From NCBI RefSeq assembly GCF_000151665.1, contig NW_013171821.1, positions 193,929 through 257,928 on the forward strand: 64,000 nucleotides of DNA. The letters run 5' to 3'. This DNA is from Blastocystis hominis (taxonomy: Eukaryota > Sar > Bigyra > Opalinata > Blastocystidae). A program made the translations under genes and the position numbers. The notes beneath the pieces are model-generated. The model was not told the origin of the DNA. It worked only from the letters and a program-made list of their open reading frames with translations, and ran no database searches. Below, one piece after another: positions 46,422 through 57,234 of this stretch (its first letter is position 1; each line of letters starts with the position of its first letter).

Positions 46422-47924
46422 ATTCTAAGGTTCTATGAAACGTAAATCCGACCGAATTTCCCTCCGGTCCCGCCGCCACTCTCTGCATGGGCGTCTCCAC
46501 CGGCGCCGTCACATGCGGCAACTCGTTCACTCCAAAATCAGGACACGACATCATCCGCGGTCTTCTCTGCACGATTTCCTCCGTCTCCAAACCCAGTCCC
46601 GACACCGACGGCGCTCTCGACGCCCTGCCGCTCCGCGTCTGTCGTCCTCCCGCGCCTCCCGTCGCTCCGACGCCCGCCGTCGCGGCGGAAGGCGGCGTGG
46701 TGGAGATGAAAATGCTCTTCTCGTCGCCCTCGCCCTGCGTGTAGTGGCACAAACTCAGCTTCTCCGCGTACGTGAACACGATCGACTTCTCCAGCCTGCA
46801 TCTCACTCCTCCCTCTCGTCACTACGCCGAGAGATCGTTCGGAAACACCAGCGACGGCACCGGGCCGCGCGGGTTCTGCCCCACAAAACGCTCTTTGAAC
46901 TGCGTCAGCTGCTTCCAGAGCTGCTCCGCGACCGTAGACAGGAAAACCGGCTTGAACCCGCTCTCGAACTCGCGCTTATCCTGCTTTTTCTTGTACTCCA
47001 CTTCCAGCTTGGCGCCTGCGAACTGCTCGTCTTTGAGATAGCCCCAGGCCTGGATGGAACCGCGGGAAAAAGCGTACGATGCCGGCGTCTTCGATGTTGC
47101 GGTATTGAATGAAGACGGTGCCGGAGAACTCGCGCGCCTTGGAGTGCGGTTTGGTGGAGATGAAGGTGAAGGAGAGCGGGGAAATGGCTTGCTTTTTCTG
47201 AGAGTGAGAACAAAAAGAAGAAAAAGAAAAAAATACGATCCAGTCGAGGAATTGCGCATCGGATACGGTCAGAGGTACATTCTTTAAAACGAGGGTGGTC
47301 TGGAAAGAGAGGGGGATGGAGAGTGAGATACGCTGGTAGGCATTGTGCCTTTATCTTGGCCAGGCTCGATACGAAGCTCATCATCTCCGAAGGTGTAGGT
47401 TCCTAACTGAAGACACTCGTTATAGCCGATTTCCGATGTAAAAGTTACAAATCTGATCATGATACAGAAGGAAAGTGAGAACCCAAAGAGACGACCCTTT
47501 TCATTATAGCGCGGTTGGAAATCAATGCTTTTGATATCGGAGAACATGGAATTAAGCAGTTCGACAAATTTGGGTTTATCAAAGTTGGGACTAAAGTTCG
47601 ATACACGGATTCTAAAGATCTTGGATATTATCCACACAAGGAGGAGCTACTGGGCGTCTAGCCTCCAACTGAATGGAAAGCGATTGGGACCGTCGCCTGT
47701 TTTCTTTTCCGTTGGCAAACGAGCTACTGCGGGACCTATCCATCGGGATCCTTATCAATTCACACTACCTGCTGTTGTAAGAGCTCCCAGTTTCCAAGCT
47801 AGCAAAGCGAGATCCTCCTGAGGAGACATTCCTTGGACAGTAGCTTGGAGCCCTTGGATTCTATGCAATCACGTGAAAAAAGATTAGTAACAAATCGATG
47901 TTCCTTAACTTCTTCTGCGCTCAT
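46422..47924 (-). CDS. Two-RRM RNA-binding protein, stop made by polyadenylation
   Basis: N-terminus MSAEEVKEHRF then a Ser/Arg-rich region (SRSSSFANGKENRRRSQS). RRM1: FRIRVSNFSPNFDKPKFVEL with RLFGFVTFTSEIGYNE as RNP1 (across a 30-nt intron). RRM2: TTLVLKNVPLTVSDAQFLDW with FSGTVFIQYRNIEDAG as RNP1 and KLEVEYKKK at the end, a form seen in fungal PIN4-type RRMs. A Gly/Arg/Ser-rich tail follows after a 30-nt intron and ends ...TLE-UAA made at 46422. Six introns of about 28-38 nt. Probably mRNA regulation; target unknown. Confidence 0.8.
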
Positions 47925-47986
47925 CACAAAAAATAATCTGCCTTGTGGAAACAAACAAGAGGAATGCACTAAATAGAATACATATT

Positions 47987-48598
47987 TTACATCATCCAGT
48001 AACTATCATCGTTGGATGGAGGGGGAACACCGATCATTCCTGTCCGTTGCATTTGTTCCTGATAATTCAATGGATGTTCGTCTTCCATACATGAAGGTTG
48101 CTGCACCATTGGGGCTGAACCTGCCAGTGGAGGAAGAGAGTAAGAAATCGGACCAAGGTCCTCCAATTCATTTTCCGATTCTTCTTCCTTTGATACCGGC
48201 CCATGATAAATCGTTAGAGCGAGGTTGCGGTAATTCTCACTTTGCCTATACATTAGTCGACTCCAAAGAAAACCTACTTCTCTGCCTCTTCCTGCAGTTG
48301 GCGAATTGCAATTTCGGGCAGATCGGCAGGCTTCTGCCCAAAGGCCAAATATCGCACCACATTCTCTGGTAGCCTCTCCAGTTTGTCGCATCGCTGCTTC
48401 TTACTTAAACTAGGTTCTTCATTCTCAAAACCACGTTTCAGGGTAGGAACGGGAGTTAAAATATATCTGTCTGGAGGTAGAGGCGCGTCCGGACTTATCT
48501 TCTGTTTCTTTATCCAAACTCCGGGATCCTCATTGTCCTAAAGATAAGTTCACACCAAGCATATAACCTACCAATGCTGAATAATAATCTCTCTTCAT
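47987..48598 (-). CDS. Hypothetical acidic protein
   Basis: Three exons: MKRDYYSAL, 34-nt intron, then DNEDPGVWIKKQKISPDAPL, LKRGFENEEPSLSKKQR (nuclear-localisation-like), LPENVVRYLAFGQKPADLPE, a 32-nt intron (about 48256-48287), and an acidic Pro/Met-rich end to TAA 47987-47989. No family recognised; a nuclear regulator is possible. Confidence 0.6.
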
Positions 48599-49035
48599 TT
48601 ATGCAATTTTCATTAAAAAACAATTTAAGAAAGCCTTCTCTTTTCGAGAACCCTTTCCTTCCAGAACCCCGCGCGATTCATCTATTCTAGAACTGTATGT
48701 GTATAGTGAACGACTGATGAAGGGATTCTTGAATTTCGAAGAACGCAATCTTCGACAAGGACTTTAAACACGATCTTGAATACCAAGTAGTTTGCTTGCT
48801 TGGGAAAAGAGGGGATGGCAATAGGGAAAAGTGTGTATCGCAACCTTGGAAAAAAGTGTAATTCGTTGAAAACGGTAGCCACTTCGCAAATATCGAATCT
48901 ATTCTGGGAAGACGATTTATAATAAAATCATCGGCCGAATTGATTCGCGCAATGGTTCTCTTTTGCTCTTCTCTTTTTCTCCTTTTCAACTTTTCTAACA
49001 CACAGATTTGGTATTATTTTTTTAGACCTTCTGAC
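48599..49035. other. Intergenic, divergent promoters
   Basis: 437 bp between the hypothetical gene and the serine dehydratase; no gene supported, AT-rich toward the right end. Confidence 0.35.
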
Positions 49036-50674
49036 ATGGAAATCTCTACGAACGACCAGTACCACGACGAAAAAGAAAGGATTCCGCTATGGAACACAAA
49101 TTCCAAGGACAAGAGGGATACTACCTATATTAGAATCACTTCAAAAAAGGTAATTCTGCTTCTCACTGGATATATATAGGGAACAAGCCATCTTTTCTAC
49201 ACTTCTGTAACTCAAACCGATGGCATGCCTTCGCTGCGAGAGCTCTACAGGTACGGCCGTTTCGAATCGGTAATCGGATAGAATAGGGCACGGTCCATCC
49301 AGTTCCCACACGATGGGACCTTCTTTTGCTGCACAAGCGTTCAAAAAACTGTACGATGACAAAGCAGATCGTTACGAAGTCACTTTATATGGTTCTCTGG
49401 CTGCTACGGGAAAGGGACATATGACCGACGTGGCCATTGAGAACGAGTTGAAGCCCAAAAAAGTCACGTTCATCTGGAAGGCTAATGAAACATTAACCTT
49501 CCATGTGAACGGTATGACCCTCAAGGCCTTCCAAAACGACAAGGCAATCGGTCAGGAAACCTATTACTCGGTTGGAGGCGGAGCGATTATTGCCGATTCT
49601 AAGCTCGACAAACGCGAAGGCCCCTACCGCAAGACCTTCGATCCAGTGTACAAATACTCCACGATGAAGTCGGTCATGCGCTGGTGCCGCAAGACGGGCT
49701 ACAAGCTGAACGACTACGTCTACCAGAGCGAAGACGACGAGATTCACTCCTATCTTCTCGAGGTCTGGACCGCGATGAAGCGCTGCGTGGAGATCGGTCT
49801 GCAGGGCAAGGGCGTGCTCCCCGGCGGGCTCAATCTGCCCCGCAAGGCGCGGGACATGTACCGCGCGGCGGAGCGCAGCAGCAAGTTCATGAGCGTAGCG
49901 GCAGGGCGGCAGTCTCATCGCTAGGAGAACGCGTATCTCTTCGCGTACACGCTCGCCGTGTCGGAGAACGACGCGGGCGGGGAGACGGTGGTCACCGCTC
50001 CGACGTGCGGCGCGTGCGGCATCGTCCCTGGACTGCTCTATTATCTCCACAAGCACCAGCCCAGCATCACCGACGAGGACTGCATCGACGCTCTCGCCGT
50101 CGCTGGCGTCATCGGCAATCTCGCCAAGGTCAACGCGTCCATTTCGGGAGCCGAAGCGGGCTGTCAGGCCGAGGTGGGAACGGCCTGCGCGATGGCCGCG
50201 GGCGCGGCGTGCTTTCTGATGGGCGGAACGACGGAGCAGATCGAATACGCGGCGGGAATGGCGATCGAACACATGCTGGGATTGACGTGCGATCCGGTGA
50301 AGGGACTGGTGCAGGTGCCGTGCATCGAGCGGAACGCGATGGCGGCGACGCGGGCGCTGGAGTGCGCGCAGTACGCGCTGATGACGAACGCGTTCCACAT
50401 TATCTCGCTGGATGAAGTGCTGATGACGATGATCATGACCGGAGAGGACATCGAGGACACGCTGCGCGAAACGTCGAGGGCGGGGCTGGCGCAGACGTAC
50501 AATCTGGACGAGCTGGCGAAGAAGCAGCGGTTCGCGGAGCTGAAGAGAAGATGGCTGGGATTGCATAGGAAGGAAGGGATTAGCATGTTTTGGGGAACAC
50601 AGGGAGAGGAAGGCGGAGAATCGGAGAAGGAAGAGGGGGACATAGAGCACGAATCGGAAGTGGAATTAGAATGA
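49036..50674 (+). CDS. sdaA: Iron-sulfur L-serine dehydratase (bacterial SdaA type)
   Basis: Deaminates L-serine to pyruvate and ammonia. Single-chain enzyme with the beta domain first (IGHGPSSSHTMGPSFAAQAF, YGSLAATGKGHMTD) and the alpha domain after it (APTCGACGIVPGLLYYL, ISGAEAGCQAEVGTACAMAA, LTCDPVKGLVQVPCIERNAM). The three Cys of GCQ, TCDP and VPC are the [4Fe-4S] ligands of this family. Introns near 49151-49180, 49244-49283 and 49895-49924. N-terminal extension (MEISTNDQYHDEKERIPLWN) is not typical of bacteria and not a clear presequence. Acidic C-terminal tail runs into an AATG repeat that supplies the TGA. Oxygen-labile in bacteria, so suited to an anaerobe; likely acquired by gene transfer. 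Confidence 0.9.
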
Positions 50675-50746
50675 ATGAATGAATGAATGAATGAATGAAT
50701 GAATGAATGAATGAAAAGCTAAATGAATGAATGAATGAATGAATGA
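50671..50746. repeat. AATG tetranucleotide microsatellite
   Basis: About 15 tandem AATG units starting at the serine dehydratase stop codon, with one interruption near 50716. Confidence 0.95.
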
Positions 50747-50862
50747 TGGGATTGAACTGACTCTTCTCATCAATGGTTTTACATTCCTCTGTGTACTTTA
50801 ACTCGTTTTAAATATATTTATTTTTGTATATTTTTACTTTAATTCATAATGTTGTGTGTGTT

Positions 50863-50870
50863 TACAAACA
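50863..50870 (-). terminator. TGTTTGTA variant element creating a stop
   Basis: T(50875)-CTTC-TGTTTGTA on the minus strand; T is the first base of a TCT codon. Confidence 0.55.
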
Positions 50871-50874
50871 GAAG

Positions 50875-51757
50875 AAGGAAGCAGAACTTCGAGAAAGGAC
50901 TCATTGATGGCTCTCTGACACTCACTTGACAGAATATCGGCCAACGGACGAAGAATCAGAATCTACAAAATTAGTAAAGCAACAAGAATTAAAAACTACC
51001 GTGATGTTCTGCAGAATAGTTGACAAAATGAGATTCTCGGTGTGGGAAAGAGAAGGGAGCAATTCCTTCAAGTTTTCTAAAATACGAATAAACATATCAC
51101 AGCACGTAGCAATCACTTTCACAGCATGTAAATCGAAATTCTACATCAAACGAACCAACAGACACAAACTGTAGTATTCCTGCGCAAAAATACAAACTTT
51201 ATATTTCCGAGATGTTTGTAAATGTGGGGAAGCGTTAAATCATAATTTAATGTAATGTTCAAGTTCGGGTTCCATTCCACGATCTCACTCTACATTTCGA
51301 CTAGACCTCAACTTCTTACCACTTGAAGCGACTTCACTGCTTCCGGAGAAGAGATATAATCCACCTCACACAGAAATTGCTGAAGGAAATTTAGGCGATA
51401 TACTTGAGATCCATTGATCGGATAATCCGACGCAGTATAGGCAATATCCACAAGCGATCTCAACCTTTGCTTAACGGTGTTGAAAATCTTTACCGTTTCT
51501 GGTTCGACTCGCTAGAAAACTCATTTTGAATACATTTTGACGATAGTTTTACGGTTTCCAGAGCAAGTACATCAGGGATACAGAAACATGCCTTCGTATA
51601 CTTAAAACGTTCAATTAAAGAGTCAATCTTTTTTTCCATCCAAGAACAACGGATACGCTGTAAGCAGTTTTCGAATAATGACACGCGATAAAGGTTCAGG
51701 CGTATGAATTCCAAGAGGCACAAAGATCCTTCGCGTCTACCCAAATCAAAGGGCTAA
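50875..51757 (-). CDS. Hypothetical alpha-helical protein, 5' end uncertain
   Basis: Exons join to GSLCLLEFIRLNLYRVSLFE, WMEKKIDSLIERFKYTK, RVEPETVKIFNTVKQRL, then YRLNFLQQFLCEVDYISSPE, NPNLNITLNYDLTLPHIYKH, IATCCDMFIRILENLKELLP and LRPLADILSSECQRAINESF, ending FLEVLLP with a poly(A)-made UAA at 50875. Introns 30-43 nt. It reads as all-helical, like a tethering-complex or HEAT protein, but I recognise no family. The first exon opens at a splice acceptor near 51757 with no ATG before the divergent gene, so translation may start at ATG 51639 or in an unseen exon. Confidence 0.5.
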
Positions 51758-51825
51758 AATTTAAAAGGGGACGTTAACGGTTTTTCAAAATACTTTGTAA
51801 GAAAACGTAAAATCTGTAAAACCAG

Positions 51826-53889
51826 ATGGATGCTGCAAAGAAGGGCAATACAGAAGATTATCCTACAAAGAATTCCCAGGAATCACCGAGCTCGAACTTT
51901 GCCACACATCCTATCGTATGTCTATTATTATGATGACTATGGCTGTAGACGTCTTCCAGTTTACCGACAACTCCAAAACTATACGATCTGACAGAAAAGC
52001 CACTGAACCATTATTCCCCTAGCTACTTAAGCTCGGGGAAAGATTCATATATTAACGACCGATTTTCGTTGGCTTTCTTTTTCGATTTGACTTCTAGGAA
52101 CCAACTCCCTGGTTTATTCAATAACGAAGATATTTCTTACCCAAACATTCAGAGGCCGGCCTATCCTTTCTACCTGTCCCCTCTAAGTAAAGTAGTCGAC
52201 GAAAACGAAGATAATCGTTCTACTTGCCCACTCTATAGTGTATTTGTTGTTGTTTCTTTTGTTGAACCCAGAACCCACCAAGTAGTAGTATGCGCAGCGG
52301 ATATCGCATATTCCACCATCCCTCCGATGATTATTTAGACTTTTTCTCACCTCATTCTAACGCTATGAGTTTCGACTCATTTAAAGAACTCAACGACTCT
52401 AAGCAGATCATAGACCCTTCCACACCCTTTTTCTCTCTGGGATCGAATCCTCCTCTTTTTGATAAACTATACTATTCTCCCGCCATGTCTTGTAAAACCG
52501 ACTTAACTCCGTACTTCCTTCTCTCCCTCCCCTCATTCCCAGCCCTCCATGCGGCACGGACCCGACGCGATTTTCGCAAAGACGAATCGAGCTGCATCTC
52601 TCGCGGGAGGACTCCGAAAGCGACAAAGAAGGCATCAATCGGGACGTCCGCGACTCCTGGAGCCACCAAGCCAAAGACGGGCGCGTGGTCGCTCCGCCAC
52701 GCAGCGACGTGCGCATCACCGTGTTCCACTTGAGCGAAGATGGCGATCGGGACTCGGAAGGAGGCGGGAAGGACCCCGCGGCCCACCCGAGCGGCGCGTT
52801 TCAGTCTGTTCTCACTGCCCAGTCGACGCAGTCAGGCCGATCTGCTCCGCATGGAGCATCCAAGCGGCGCGAGCGCGAGCGTGAGCGCGACGCTGCAGGG
52901 GAGTACGATCTTCCTGCGCACCGCGAGCCCGACGTCTCTCCGACCCACAACCCAACGCACAGCCACGCGCCGGTCCAACCGCCCACTCACTCTCCCTATC
53001 CAAACCGCGAGCGACGGCGCGGCCGTGAGCGTTTACAACGCGGAGTGAGGCTGTAGAGGGGTCCGAAGGCAGCTCGGACGGAGACGCGTCCTTTCAGGAG
53101 AACGAGAGCGACGACGAGCTGCTGATCCCGCGCTACGGACCCTCCACGACGCGTTCGCGATCGCATTCACGCCGACAGGCAGCAGCGAAAGAGAAGAAAG
53201 CGGCGAAGAGCTCGGCGGGAGCCGGTGGAAGCGGAGGCGCCCGGCCGCTCGCGCGGTCCGTGTCGCAAGGGAAACGTTTTTTCTTTGAGGACGAGTCGAG
53301 CTGCTCGTCGAAAACGACGCGGCTTGGTAGCAGTGATCGGGGTTTGTCACGCGAAGAAGAGTCGTCTGGGCGTGTGCCGACGCGCGGTCCTGCAGGCTCC
53401 AGTTCCGACGGGTCGCCGCACGATCCCAACCATTCGGTTTCCCCGTTTCTCCTTTTTGAGGGTAGAAGCACACGTGCAATTGCCGGAAGTCGCGGTGTCT
53501 GAAGCTGTACTGCGAGTGTTTCGCGTCCGACGTGTTCTGCAATGGCTGTAACTGTGTCAACTGTAAAAATAACCCCGTATTTTGGCGGTGGTGCGGCGTG
53601 ACGCGCAGGAACATTTGAAAGAACGCGAGGAAGTGAAGCAGGCGCTGATCCAGCGCGATCCGCACGTGTTCGAGCCGCACGTGGTGTGGGACACGCCCGC
53701 GACGCGGACGAATTTGCGCGGCTGCAGGTGTCAGAAGACGCGATGTGTGAAGAAGTATTGCGACTGCTTCCAGAACGGGATTTGCTGCGGTCCGAACTGT
53801 CGGTGTGTGGTAGAAGTGGGGAGTGGAGTCGATCGTAGGACTGCAAAAACACGGAGGAAGCGGCATTGAATCGTGCGCTCAGCGCGTAG
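51826..53889 (+). CDS. LIN54/tesmin-type protein with two CXC zinc domains
   Basis: DNA-binding CXC (CRC) protein; relatives (LIN54, tesmin, plant TSO1) act in cell-cycle transcription complexes. After a Ser/Pro/Asn-rich N-terminal half and a charged His/Arg-rich middle, CXC1 is [33 protein letters not shown] (about 53462-53580). A linker of about 35 residues bears the RxxL-like [12 protein letters not shown]2 is [30 protein letters not shown], to TAG 53887-53889. All Cys of both motifs are present. Seven introns of 26-34 nt, one with GTTTCCCCGTTTCTCC. The DNA motif usually read is TTYGAA; that is family knowledge, not shown here. Confidence 0.88.
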
Positions 53890-53995
53890 GAGGAAGAGGA
53901 AGAGAAGGAGGGGACTGCGCGCTTGGGTGGGGAAGCGCTCGCTGGGATCGAGAACACAATGGAAGGGCGATTGGATTTTCGGGAAATCGCGAAGA

Positions 53996-54228
53996 GTTGA
54001 GTTGAGTTGAGTTGAATCGAATCGAATCGAATCGAATCGAATCGAATCGAAATCGAATCGAAATCGAATTGAGTTGAATCGAATCGAATTGAATTGAAAT
54101 TAAATCGAATCGAATTGAAATCGAAATCGAATCGAATTGAAGTTTAATCGAAATCGAAATTGAAGTTGAAGTTTAATCGAATCGAATCGAATCGAATCGA
54201 ATCGAATCGAATCGAATCAATGTTGAAG
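53996..54228. repeat. GAATC pentanucleotide repeat field
   Basis: About 230 bp of imperfect GAATC units with GAAATC, GAATT and GAGTT variants downstream of the CXC gene. Confidence 0.95.
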
Positions 54229-54778
54229 TCGATATGAATGTCATAATTGAAATCAAAACCTTTTGTGGTATTTAGTACGTACTAGTTTGTTATTATGGAA
54301 GCAAATGGTCTTAAACTCATAGTTTGAAGGTTTATGGAAACAATATTTTATCTTTTTTTGTTTGTATTTTATTAAAACTCATTGCTTGACTAATGCTTTC
54401 TTCGGATTGTTTGTGGAAACAATTACTTGATAGGAAGATGGAATTTATTGATTGTTAGTGTGCGTGGAAAAGGGACACGCACTCCAAAGACTACCACGAT
54501 CATATCCGCCCTTTACTCTCTATGTATAAATGATAATACTGTGAACAAATAGAGACTTATTCAACGTTAACCTATCATTCATTTGTTCTATTCTTTAATA
54601 GCACGTTGTAATGGTACCCTCACTCTATGTATGTAAACAATCCATCGTTTGTTTGGACTCAAAAGGGACTACTAGTGTCTAACCGACAATCTATTTTGAT
54701 GATGATCATCTTCTCCACTCCCTCTTAATTCCTTTTCTCGGATCTGCACCATCGCATAACACTCAATACAATTGCTAA
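54229..54778. other. AT-rich intergenic, no gene seen
   Basis: About 550 bp between the pentanucleotide field and the bHLH gene end. Short frames only. Confidence 0.4.
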
Positions 54779-54786
54779 AACAAACA
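54779..54786 (-). terminator. TGTTTGTT element of the bHLH gene
   Basis: T(54791)-GACT-TGTTTGTT where the T is the first base of the encoded TGA; cleavage there turns TGA into UAA. Confidence 0.7.
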
Positions 54787-54788
54787 AG

Positions 54789-56046
54789 TCAAACAAGCTT
54801 TTCCAACCCTGCACAATGTCCACCAATAGCATCACATTCCTCCATCCCAGACGCTCCAACCAGCTGCAACGGCGTGAAGGTAACAGCGATCTGGCAGTAG
54901 TACCCGTTCATATCCATCACATTTCCCATCGTAAGCAAGCACGGGAAGCGAATCTACCTCGCACGTCCCATCCATCCATACATTGCGCCGATCATTCGCC
55001 ACCGTGAGGTTAAACGATCGCACGGCGTGATGCGTGCTGTTCGCCAGCTGCCCCAACTCGCTCCACGCCTTCGACAAGTCGCTCACCACCACCAAATCCA
55101 GCAGCGTCAGCGCGTTTACCTCTTCGATCGTCGCGAATTGGAACAAACTACGGTCAACTCTCTCTCCCTCTGCGCCTACTGCATAAACGCCGAGTTCCCT
55201 TTCAACAGCTGCGCGCTCGGAAGATTCGCCACCACCGTCGCTACGTTGCTCTTCATCCACACATCTTTATAGTTCATCCCCGCGGAGATCGACAGCGTTT
55301 CGCTCCCCTCCGCCGTTTCGCTCGCTTTGGTCGACTCCTCCGGTTTGGGAGATTCTCTAGTTTCCCCTGTTTCCCCGGTTTGTTGGAGGGAGGAAGCGTT
55401 TTTGGCTCGTTCCTCGGCTTCGGCTTCTAAAATGCGTCGCATCAAACTGTGGCCTTTGTAGCGGTCTGGATCGCGCGAGCGCGTTGAAGAGGCAGCAGAG
55501 CGACGTTTGGACGTTGTGTCCGAGGAAGAGGACGAAGGGAGGGGTGATGGAGCAGAAGCAGAAGCAGAAGCAGAAGCAGGAGAGTGATTTATAGGAGGAT
55601 TGGAAGGAGGAATTTGAAATGGACTCGGACCATATTGAATAGGTTCAGACTCCTCTGAATCGGGAATTACTGCTTGATTGATAATTTTATCGATATCTTT
55701 ATTGAATGAATAACACATTTGCATACAGCCAAGGGAAGCAGTCAAACGATCGCGCTCACGGATGAGATCCTTCATATAATTTGCTACAGCCTCGATCGTG
55801 GATATTTTGTCCGATTTGAAATTCACGCCCGCTTCCTACTTTGAAGCAATGTGTTTCACTTGTACGGATAATATGCTTCGAAGCTCATCAATGTGACTAT
55901 TTATCGTTTTTATTCTTCTTTTCTCTGCCTCATTATGATATGCTCGTTTTCTTTGTTGGGACGCCGAATAGGACAAACTATTTCACCATAAACTGGAAAA
56001 ATAAAGAGTACGATGGTGGCGGCATTACAGGAAGAGGAGAACTCAT
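54789..56046 (-). CDS. Basic helix-loop-helix transcription factor
   Basis: MSSPLPVMPPPS, 34-nt intron, then a complete bHLH: basic region RKRAYHNEAEKRRIKTIN, helix 1 SHIDELRSIL, 30-nt intron in the loop, helix 2 VNFKSDKISTIEAVANYMKD, followed by a leucine-bearing LIRERDRLTASL. The His-Glu-Arg positions of the basic region predict E-box binding. A long Ser/Pro/Ala-rich linker (SASASASAP) and a conserved-looking C-terminal region (FQFATIEEVNALTLLDLVVV, HAVRSFNLTVANDRRN) follow. I chose the splice that ends at TGA 54789-54791 because TGTTTGTT follows at once; an alternative frame stops at 54832. The C-terminus could be a divergent PAS- or ACT-like sensor, unproven. Confidence 0.78.
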
Positions 56047-56148
56047 TTCTCTGAACTGAACGAATCGGGTATTCTGACTTCAATATCCAACACCTACTGA
56101 GGGTAAGCAACCTTTAATGCAGTCGAGAAAAGAGATAAATTAGATTCT

Positions 56149-56156
56149 AACAAACA
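56149..56156 (-). terminator. TGTTTGTT element of the MRG15 gene
   Basis: T(56161)-GACC-TGTTTGTT; the T is again the first base of the encoded TGA. Confidence 0.7.
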
Positions 56157-56158
56157 GG

Positions 56159-57165
56159 TCAAGCAAAAACCCAACTACTGCTGTACTGATCCATCGAAAG
56201 AAATATTTCCGAGTGGCTTTCCAAATATCTACTCTAAACCTCAAAATCGGAACGCACTTAAAAAGCTGATTCAACACTTCACAGATGATCACGGTTGTAT
56301 TCTCATTAATATCCGTATGCACCACCAACTGCGGGTATTGGACTATTTCGTAACGATTTCGCTCGCCTACACAGCAAACGAAGAAAATGCTCGGGTCCGT
56401 AGATCGCAGAGGGCGGCCGGAACTCCTTGTTGTGTAGAACGGAGCGGAGCTGCCGCACTTCCGGTTTGTATAAAAGACGGCCTGTGAAGAACTTGTCAAA
56501 GTATTGGAGAAGGGAGGAACAAACCACTTGCAGCTCATGCGATGGGGTTTCGACGGAGTGCATAAACTACAGATAGGTAGTAGGCTGAAATGAAAACGTC
56601 GTCGAGAACCTGAGACACGGAGGGAACGCGCGGGAGGGGGACATACTTCGATTCACACTCGATCGACTACCATTCAAAGAATGAGAAATCTAGCACAATC
56701 CAATCATTTACTAGAATCTTACAAAGTGAATGAGGGAGTTTTACGGGGATACGCGGCTCTGAGATTTCGCACTACCAATTCAAAAGATTTCGTTTGCATA
56801 CAAATGTCTGGCGTATATATCGCTGAACTGCAGATTTGTCTTGCTTTTTTGCAGGCTTTTTCACAACTTGAATCTGCTTCTTTTCCAAAGGAGTTTCTGG
56901 TTTTGTAGACTTGACTTCGGATTCTCTATTCTCTCCATGTGCTTCATTGTCACTTCGAATCTTGAGCCTGCTCGCGGGAACTAATTCATTCCACTTGTTG
57001 GACCATCCATTATAATGAACCATATATTCCTTGCTGTTTGTTTCCATATTAAACCGAACCTCGGTGACCTAGACCATGAGGAGCAAAAACAATTCTCACG
57101 ATTCCACTATAATATGCATTCTTATATTCGATGTAAACAGAGCTGTTTACTTCAAAATCGCTCAT
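56159..57165 (-). CDS. MRG15/Eaf3-like chromatin protein
   Basis: Reader subunit of NuA4-type acetyltransferase and Sin3-type deacetylase complexes. N-terminal chromodomain with barrel start MSDFEVNSSVYIEYKNAYYS and YMVHYNGWSNKWNELVPASR. Lys-rich linker. MRG domain: YVPLPRVPSVSQVLDDFMHS, SHELQVVCSSLLQYFDKFFT, LLYKPEVRQLRSVLHN, PPSAIYGPEHFLRLL, VLNQLFNRYLESHSEIFLSM to TGA 56159-56161. About eight introns of 25-34 nt; the end of the protein only matches the family when a 26-nt intron near 56229-56254 is removed. Start ATG 57165 lies 69 bp from the divergent transporter. Confidence 0.87.
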
Positions 57166-57234
57166 AGTTCGGAAAATAGGAAAAAGGGATCGATTTCTGT
57201 CATTCCAATGAATTTGGATTAAAAGAAATCTTCT
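57166..57234. promoter_or_regulatory. 69-bp gap between divergent MRG15 and SLC12 genes
   Basis: Very short shared upstream region; no motif evident. Confidence 0.35.

Noticed and set aside
46435-47112. Arg/His-rich plus-strand frame
   Set aside because: Antisense of the RRM gene tail; no intron or poly(A) element on that strand.
40148-48598. Polycistronic operon of five minus-strand genes
   Set aside because: Four of the five genes have their own TGTTTGTT-type or close 3' signal and the functions are unrelated; close packing alone does not show an operon, though promoter location is left as a finding.
53996-54228. Possible centromere or telomere-like repeat
   Set aside because: It is an impure GAATC microsatellite of about 230 bp with no higher-order structure.
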